Source: Arthrobacter sp. zg-Y238 | GTDB lineage: Bacteria > Actinomycetota > Actinomycetes > Actinomycetales > Micrococcaceae | Assembly: GCF_024385525.1 (NCBI RefSeq) | Contig: NZ_JANFLU010000004.1 | Coordinates: forward strand, 124,001 to 188,000 | DNA length: 64,000 nucleotides | Reading direction: 5' to 3' | Shown here: piece after piece, positions 60,396-64,000 of the stretch | Layout: every line of letters begins with the position of its first letter | Position numbering within the stretch: the first letter of the stretch is position 1 | The notes under the pieces: generated by a model | The model's input: the letters and a program-made list of their open reading frames with translations, nothing else | What the model was told of the DNA's origin: nothing | The model's database searches: none | Translations under genes and position numbers: made by a program

Positions 60396-61775
60396 ATGAA
60401 GTATGCCAATACCGTCCTGGACCTGATCGGCAACACTCCCTTGGTGAAGCTCCACCACGTGACCGAGGGCATCAGTGCCACCGTCCTGGTGAAGCTGGAG
60501 TACCTGAACCCGGGCGGATCCGTGAAGGACCGCATTGCCGTGAAGATGATCGACACGGCCGAGCGTGAGGGGAAGCTGCTGCCCGGCGGCACGGTGGTTG
60601 AGCCCACCAGCGGCAACACCGGCGTCGGGCTGGCGCTGGTGGCCCAGCAGAAGGGCTATAAGTGCATCTTCGTTACCCCGGACAAGGTGGGGGTGGAGAA
60701 GCGGGACGTGCTGCGTGCGTACGGTGCCGAAGTGGTGGTCACCCCGACGGCGGTCGCTCCGGACAGCCCCGACTCCTACTACGGAGTCTCCGACCGGTTG
60801 GTGCGTGAGATCGACGGCGCGTACAAGCCGGACCAGTTCTCCAACCCGTCGGCCCCGGCCAGCCACTACGAATCCACGGGACCTGAAATCTGGGCAGATA
60901 CAGACGGCCGGGTGACCCACTTCGTGGCAGGCGCCGGTACGGGCGGCACCATCACCGGCACCGGACGCTACCTGAAGGAAGTCTCCGCGGACCGTGCCAG
61001 CGGGCCGGTGCGCGTGATTGCCGCGGACCCGGACGGTTCCGTGTATTCCGGCGGTGCCGGGCGCCCCTATTTCGTGGAAGGCGTGGGGGAGGACATGTGG
61101 CCGGACAACTATGACCCGTCCGTGCCCGATCAGGTGATTGCCGTGAAGGACGCAGAGTCCTTCGCGATGACCCGCCGGCTGGCCCGGGAGGAAGGCCTGC
61201 TGGTAGGCGGATCCTCGGGCATGGCTGTGACGGCGGCCCTTGAGGTAGCGCGCTCGCTGGGGCCCGACGACGTCGTCGTGGTCCTGCTGCCGGACAGCGG
61301 CCGCGGGTATATGGGCAAGATCTTCAACGACGACTGGATGCGCTCCTACGGTTTCCTGCAGGACGGCGGGGAGCAGGCCACCGTCCGCGACGTGCTGGCC
61401 ACCAAGGACGGTTCGCTGCCTGAACTGGTCCACACCCATCCGAACGAAACCGTGCGGGACGTCATTGCCATCCTGAATGAATACGGGGTCTCCTACCTGC
61501 CTGTCCTCTCGCAGGAACCGCCGGTGGTCCTGGGCGAAGTCCTCGGCTCGGTGGATGAGCGCTCGCTGACGGAGAAGCTTTTCCGCGGCGAGGCCAAGCC
61601 TACGGATCGGATCAGCGAGCACATGGGGCCGCGTCCGGTCTTCGTCGGAACGGGGGACACCGTGGCCGCTGCCCGTTCGAAGCTGCAGGAGGACGACGCC
61701 GTCATGGTTACGTCCGATGGCACGGCCGTTGGCATGCTGACCCGGCACGACCTACTTTCGTACCTGAGCCTCTAA
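60396..61775 (+). CDS. cbs: cystathionine beta-synthase
   Basis: This 459-residue PLP enzyme condenses serine and homocysteine. The PLP lysine is Lys44 in YLNPGGSVKDRIAVK; VEPTSGNTGVGLALVAQQKG, then GAGTGGTITGTGRYLKE and VGGSSGMAVTAAL form the cofactor site. Two CBS domains (about residues 335-459, starting ATVRDVLATKDGS) follow, as in mycobacterial Cbs. It is divergent from the glycosylase gene. metB lies 70 bases downstream in the same direction, together forming a transsulfuration pair. Confidence 0.94.
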   Translation: MKYANTVLDLIGNTPLVKLHHVTEGISATVLVKLEYLNPGGSVKDRIAVKMIDTAEREGKLLPGGTVVEPTSGNTGVGLALVAQQKGYKCIFVTPDKVGVEKRDVLRAYGAEVVVTPTAVAPDSPDSYYGVSDRLVREIDGAYKPDQFSNPSAPASHYESTGPEIWADTDGRVTHFVAGAGTGGTITGTGRYLKEVSADRASGPVRVIAADPDGSVYSGGAGRPYFVEGVGEDMWPDNYDPSVPDQVIAVKDAESFAMTRRLAREEGLLVGGSSGMAVTAALEVARSLGPDDVVVVLLPDSGRGYMGKIFNDDWMRSYGFLQDGGEQATVRDVLATKDGSLPELVHTHPNETVRDVIAILNEYGVSYLPVLSQEPPVVLGEVLGSVDERSLTEKLFRGEAKPTDRISEHMGPRPVFVGTGDTVAAARSKLQEDDAVMVTSDGTAVGMLTRHDLLSYLSL

Positions 61776-61845
61776 CCCGGCACACCTTCGCAGGTGCGTT
61801 GTTTTGTACCAACCTGCCGGCTCCGGCCGGCGCAAGGAGAACACC

Positions 61846-62991
61846 ATGACCAGCTTCAGCACCCGCGCCATCCATGCGGGGCAGGAACCGGATCCCACCA
61901 CCGGCGCAGTCATTCCGCCCCTGTACCAGAGCACCACCTACGCCCAGGACGGCATCGGCGGCCTGCGCAACGGCTATGAGTACGGCCGCGGCACCAACCC
62001 CACCCGCGATTCGCTGCAGCAGCAGCTCGCTGCCCTGGAAGGCGGAAAGCATGCCTTCTCCTTCAGCTCCGGGCTTGCCGCCGAGGATGCCCTGATCCGC
62101 GGGCTGCTTGCCCCCGGAGACCACATCGTCCTGGGCAACGATGCCTACGGCGGAACCTACCGCCTCATCAACAAGGTGCTGGGCAAGTGGGGGATTACCA
62201 ATACGGCGGTGGATATGTCCGACGCCGCAGCTGTCGCGGCTGCCGTTGCGGCCGGGAACACGAAGCTGGTGTGGCTGGAAACGCCGTCGAACCCGATGAT
62301 GAAAATCAGCGATATTGCCGCAACGGCGCAGGCAGCGCACGACGCCGGTGCTCTCCTGGTGGTCGACAACACCTTTGCGTCGCCGTACCTGCAGCAGCCG
62401 CTGGCCCTGGGCGCCGACGTCGTTGTGCACTCGACCACCAAGTACATCGGCGGGCATTCCGACGCCGTGGGAGGTGCCGTAATCCTGAACGACGACGCCA
62501 TGGCGGAGGAGGTCGGGTTCATTCAGTTTGCCGTCGGTGCGGTGTCGGCGCCGATGGAGGCCTGGCTGACCACCCGCGGGCTGAAGACCCTCGCGGTGCG
62601 GATGGACCGGCATTCGGCTACTGCCATGACCGTGGCGAAGTGGCTCAAGGAACAGCCCGCCGTGGAGCAGGTGTTGTATCCGGGGCTGGAAGAGCATCCG
62701 GGGCATGACCTGGCCAAGGCCCAGATGAAGGACTTCGGCGGCATGGTTTCGGTGTCCTTCAAGGGCGGCGAGGCTGCGGCCCGGAAGGTGGCGGAATCCA
62801 CGCGGCTGTTCCTGCTGGCTGAGTCGCTGGGCGGGGTGGAGTCCCTGATGAACTACCCCTCGGAAATGACCCATGCCTCGGTCAAGGGCACCGAGCTGGC
62901 CGTACCGGAGAACCTCCTGCGGCTGTCGGTTGGCCTGGAGGACGTCGAGGACCTTATTGCGGACCTCGACCAGGCGCTGGGGCAGCTCTAG
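61846..62991 (+). CDS. metB: cystathionine gamma-synthase (or gamma-lyase)
   Basis: This 381-residue PLP enzyme of the Cys/Met metabolism family has the Schiff-base Lys199 in VVVHSTTKYIGGHSDAVGG, YEYGRGTNPTRDSLQQQLAA near the N terminus, FSSGLAAEDALIRGLL, and LVWLETPSNPMMKISDI. AAGGAG precedes the ATG at 61846. Its position after cbs mirrors the mycobacterial cbs-metB arrangement. Synthase and lyase activities are hard to tell apart by sequence; with Cbs it could run reverse transsulfuration as a gamma-lyase. Confidence 0.9.
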   Translation: MTSFSTRAIHAGQEPDPTTGAVIPPLYQSTTYAQDGIGGLRNGYEYGRGTNPTRDSLQQQLAALEGGKHAFSFSSGLAAEDALIRGLLAPGDHIVLGNDAYGGTYRLINKVLGKWGITNTAVDMSDAAAVAAAVAAGNTKLVWLETPSNPMMKISDIAATAQAAHDAGALLVVDNTFASPYLQQPLALGADVVVHSTTKYIGGHSDAVGGAVILNDDAMAEEVGFIQFAVGAVSAPMEAWLTTRGLKTLAVRMDRHSATAMTVAKWLKEQPAVEQVLYPGLEEHPGHDLAKAQMKDFGGMVSVSFKGGEAAARKVAESTRLFLLAESLGGVESLMNYPSEMTHASVKGTELAVPENLLRLSVGLEDVEDLIADLDQALGQL

Positions 62992-63335
62992 CCTCGGCGG
63001 CGGGCCTTGCGGCCCGGCGGGGGAGGGGCCGGTGGGAGGTTTGGCAGGAACTGCCCGCAGGATTTCCCACCCGGCGGTCGCCCAGGACCTCAGCAGCATC
63101 AACCGCCCCCACTGGTGGGGCTGTGGCCGCACAGGCAGGGAGCATCAGCACCTGACCGTCGGAATCCCTGCGGTTTGTCCGATTCCCCGCGGGATGTCCG
63201 GATCCCTGCGCCGCGCCCAGCAGGATTTGTCACAAACCGCAGGGATCTCCCCAAAGCGAGGGGACCTCGGGAGCACCAAGCAGCATTGGGTGGAAGTTGT
63301 GCCGGCAGCGGTGCAGGGAGGCAACCCGAAAACGC
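62992..63335. other. 344-base intergenic region with repeats and a long inverted repeat
   Basis: I find no gene here that I can support. From 63158 to 63214 there are three imperfect 19-bp tandem units. The 15-bp sequence ATCCCTGCGGTTTGT within the first unit (63164-63178) is repeated in perfect inverted form, ACAAACCGCAGGGAT, at 63232-63246. The region lies between the convergent metB and a small membrane protein gene, where a simple terminator would be expected. Confidence 0.75.
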
Positions 63336-63779
63336 CTAACGGGGCCTGCGGCCCTTAGCGGCACGCTTCTTCGGGTCCCGGATCTGGAAATACCTGCTGC
63401 TCTGCGGTAGCCAGAGCAGCGCCGTGCAGGCCAGCAGCACCAGGCCTACGGCCACTAACGCCGGGCCGCGGAAAAGCAGGGGGAACCCGGCAATCACACC
63501 GATACTGCTGAGTGTTTCCCGGGCGCTGCGCTTACCGGCCCGCAGCCGCAGCACGCTGTAGGCGCTCAGTGCAGCGAGGACCAGGGCAAGGGCCCCCATC
63601 ATCGTCAGTGCAGCGCTGTCCTGATGCTGCGTCCGGGCCGAGACGATAAACGAAATGCCCGCAACGGCGACCAGGACGGCCGCCACGAGCCAGGCGGCAG
63701 CCGCCGCCCGGATGATGCCGGGAGGGCGGGTGTGAGGCGGGGGAGTGCGCGGCGCGGGGGTGCCGGAACCGAGTCCCAT
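63336..63779 (-). CDS. small integral membrane protein, function unknown
   Basis: This 147-residue protein begins with a Pro-rich N terminus (GTPAPRTPPPHTRPPG), then has four hydrophobic helices (for example AAAWLVAAVLVAVAGISFIV and FRGPALVAVGLVLLACTALL), with a strongly basic C terminus (KKRAAKGRRPR) that should face the cytoplasm. I recognise no family. Its ATG overlaps the stop codon of the upstream amidohydrolase gene (TGATG on the - strand), so it is probably translated with it. Confidence 0.72.
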   Translation of the reverse strand: MGLGSGTPAPRTPPPHTRPPGIIRAAAAAWLVAAVLVAVAGISFIVSARTQHQDSAALTMMGALALVLAALSAYSVLRLRAGKRSARETLSSIGVIAGFPLLFRGPALVAVGLVLLACTALLWLPQSSRYFQIRDPKKRAAKGRRPR

Positions 63780-64000
63780 CAGCGGGGCGCCACGATCTGT
63801 TCGCGGGCGTCAAGGTCGTAGCGGTAGACCTCCCGGCCGCCGATCCACACCTTCAGCGCACGCTGCATCACGTCCAGCGGATTCCCGCTCCACAGGACAA
63901 GATCGGCATCCTTGCCGGGTTCCAGGGAACCGAGTCGGTCCGCGAGGCCCAGCACCCGGGCGGGATTGATCGTCACGGCGCGCAGCGCCTCGTCGGGGTC
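63779..64000 (-). CDS. amidohydrolase family protein, C-terminal part (5' end outside window)
   Basis: The last 73 residues of an imidazolonepropionase-like amidohydrolase are visible: ALRAVTINPARVLGLADRLG, then LEPGKDADLVLWSGNPLDV, then the final KVWIGGREVYRYD. This is the closing beta-sandwich segment that follows the metal-dependent barrel in enzymes of this superfamily. The frame stays open to the window edge, so the catalytic part lies outside. The substrate cannot be inferred. It overlaps the small membrane protein gene by one base. Confidence 0.85.
   Translation of the reverse strand, partial: DPDEALRAVTINPARVLGLADRLGSLEPGKDADLVLWSGNPLDVMQRALKVWIGGREVYRYDLDAREQIVAPR

Noticed and set aside
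63007-63339. 110-residue + strand open frame in the spacer after metB
   Set aside because: Low-complexity translation, no ribosome site, and it runs through the repeat units.

Overview
The window is chromosomal DNA from a high-GC actinobacterium, most likely of the Micrococcaceae (Arthrobacter-like). The reasons are strong G/C preference at third codon positions, many GTG starts, frequent 1-4 base start/stop overlaps, a menaquinone region carrying a MenJ-type geranylgeranyl reductase (which fits partly hydrogenated menaquinones), a C50 carotenoid operon, a DUF222/HNH gene and a DUF4193 gene. No insertion sequence, integrase, prophage or CRISPR array was seen. This reads as core and semi-core chromosome.

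Layout. 1-6350: end of an E2 acyltransferase gene, a metallo-beta-lactamase-fold hydrolase, an MFS transporter, a PAP2 phosphatase, then menC and menD. 6390-10420: a small HhH protein, the decayed tail of a LysR regulator, a strong terminator, and a polar amino acid ABC operon with two paralogous binding proteins. 10418-15030: menF divergent from menG-menJ-polyprenyl diphosphate synthase. 15090-18210: HIT protein, SMI1-like protein, glycolipid-binding-domain protein and a PucR regulator. The PucR gene is divergent from 18357-21192, an aminobutyraldehyde dehydrogenase plus gabT pair for putrescine/GABA breakdown. 21223-24481: a DUF222/HNH gene with an internal 15-bp minisatellite, a GC-rich repeat spacer, and rarD. 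24618-26039: fprA.

26177-32472 looks like an alcohol/aldehyde module: an AcoR-like GAF regulator whose C terminus is a SARP/BTAD-like winged helix, an MFS drug exporter, an aldehyde dehydrogenase, adhP and a DUF779 gene, with two clear inverted repeats as candidate operators. 32575-37943: YtxH-like, TetR, DUF4193 and MobA-like genes, terC behind a yybP-ykoY manganese riboswitch, a YjdF-like membrane protein and a family 2 glycosyltransferase. 38011-43903: idi divergent from crtE-crtB-crtI-crtYe-crtYf-crtEb, a translationally coupled C50 carotenoid operon. 43983-45984: fur-type regulator and catalase behind a palindromic Fur/PerR-like box.

45985-64000: two coupled alpha/beta hydrolases, a metallo-hydrolase, an MFS exporter, htpX, a histidine phosphatase, yajQ, a small secreted protein, tRNA-Tyr, a MarR regulator with a likely operator, thioredoxin, glutathione-independent formaldehyde dehydrogenase, an ammonium transporter fused to a degenerate PII domain, a monooxygenase-like protein, an acyl-CoA synthetase interrupted by one in-frame stop codon, an AlkA-like glycosylase, cbs-metB, an odd repeat-bearing spacer, a small membrane protein and the end of an amidohydrolase.

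The items most deserving follow-up are the Amt-PII fusion with a Phe at the uridylylation site, the AcoR-sensor/BTAD regulator with its operators, the 26119/52651 repeated palindromic element, the single-stop acyl-CoA synthetase, and the repeat structure at 63158-63246. No wholly new multi-gene system could be demonstrated from sequence alone.
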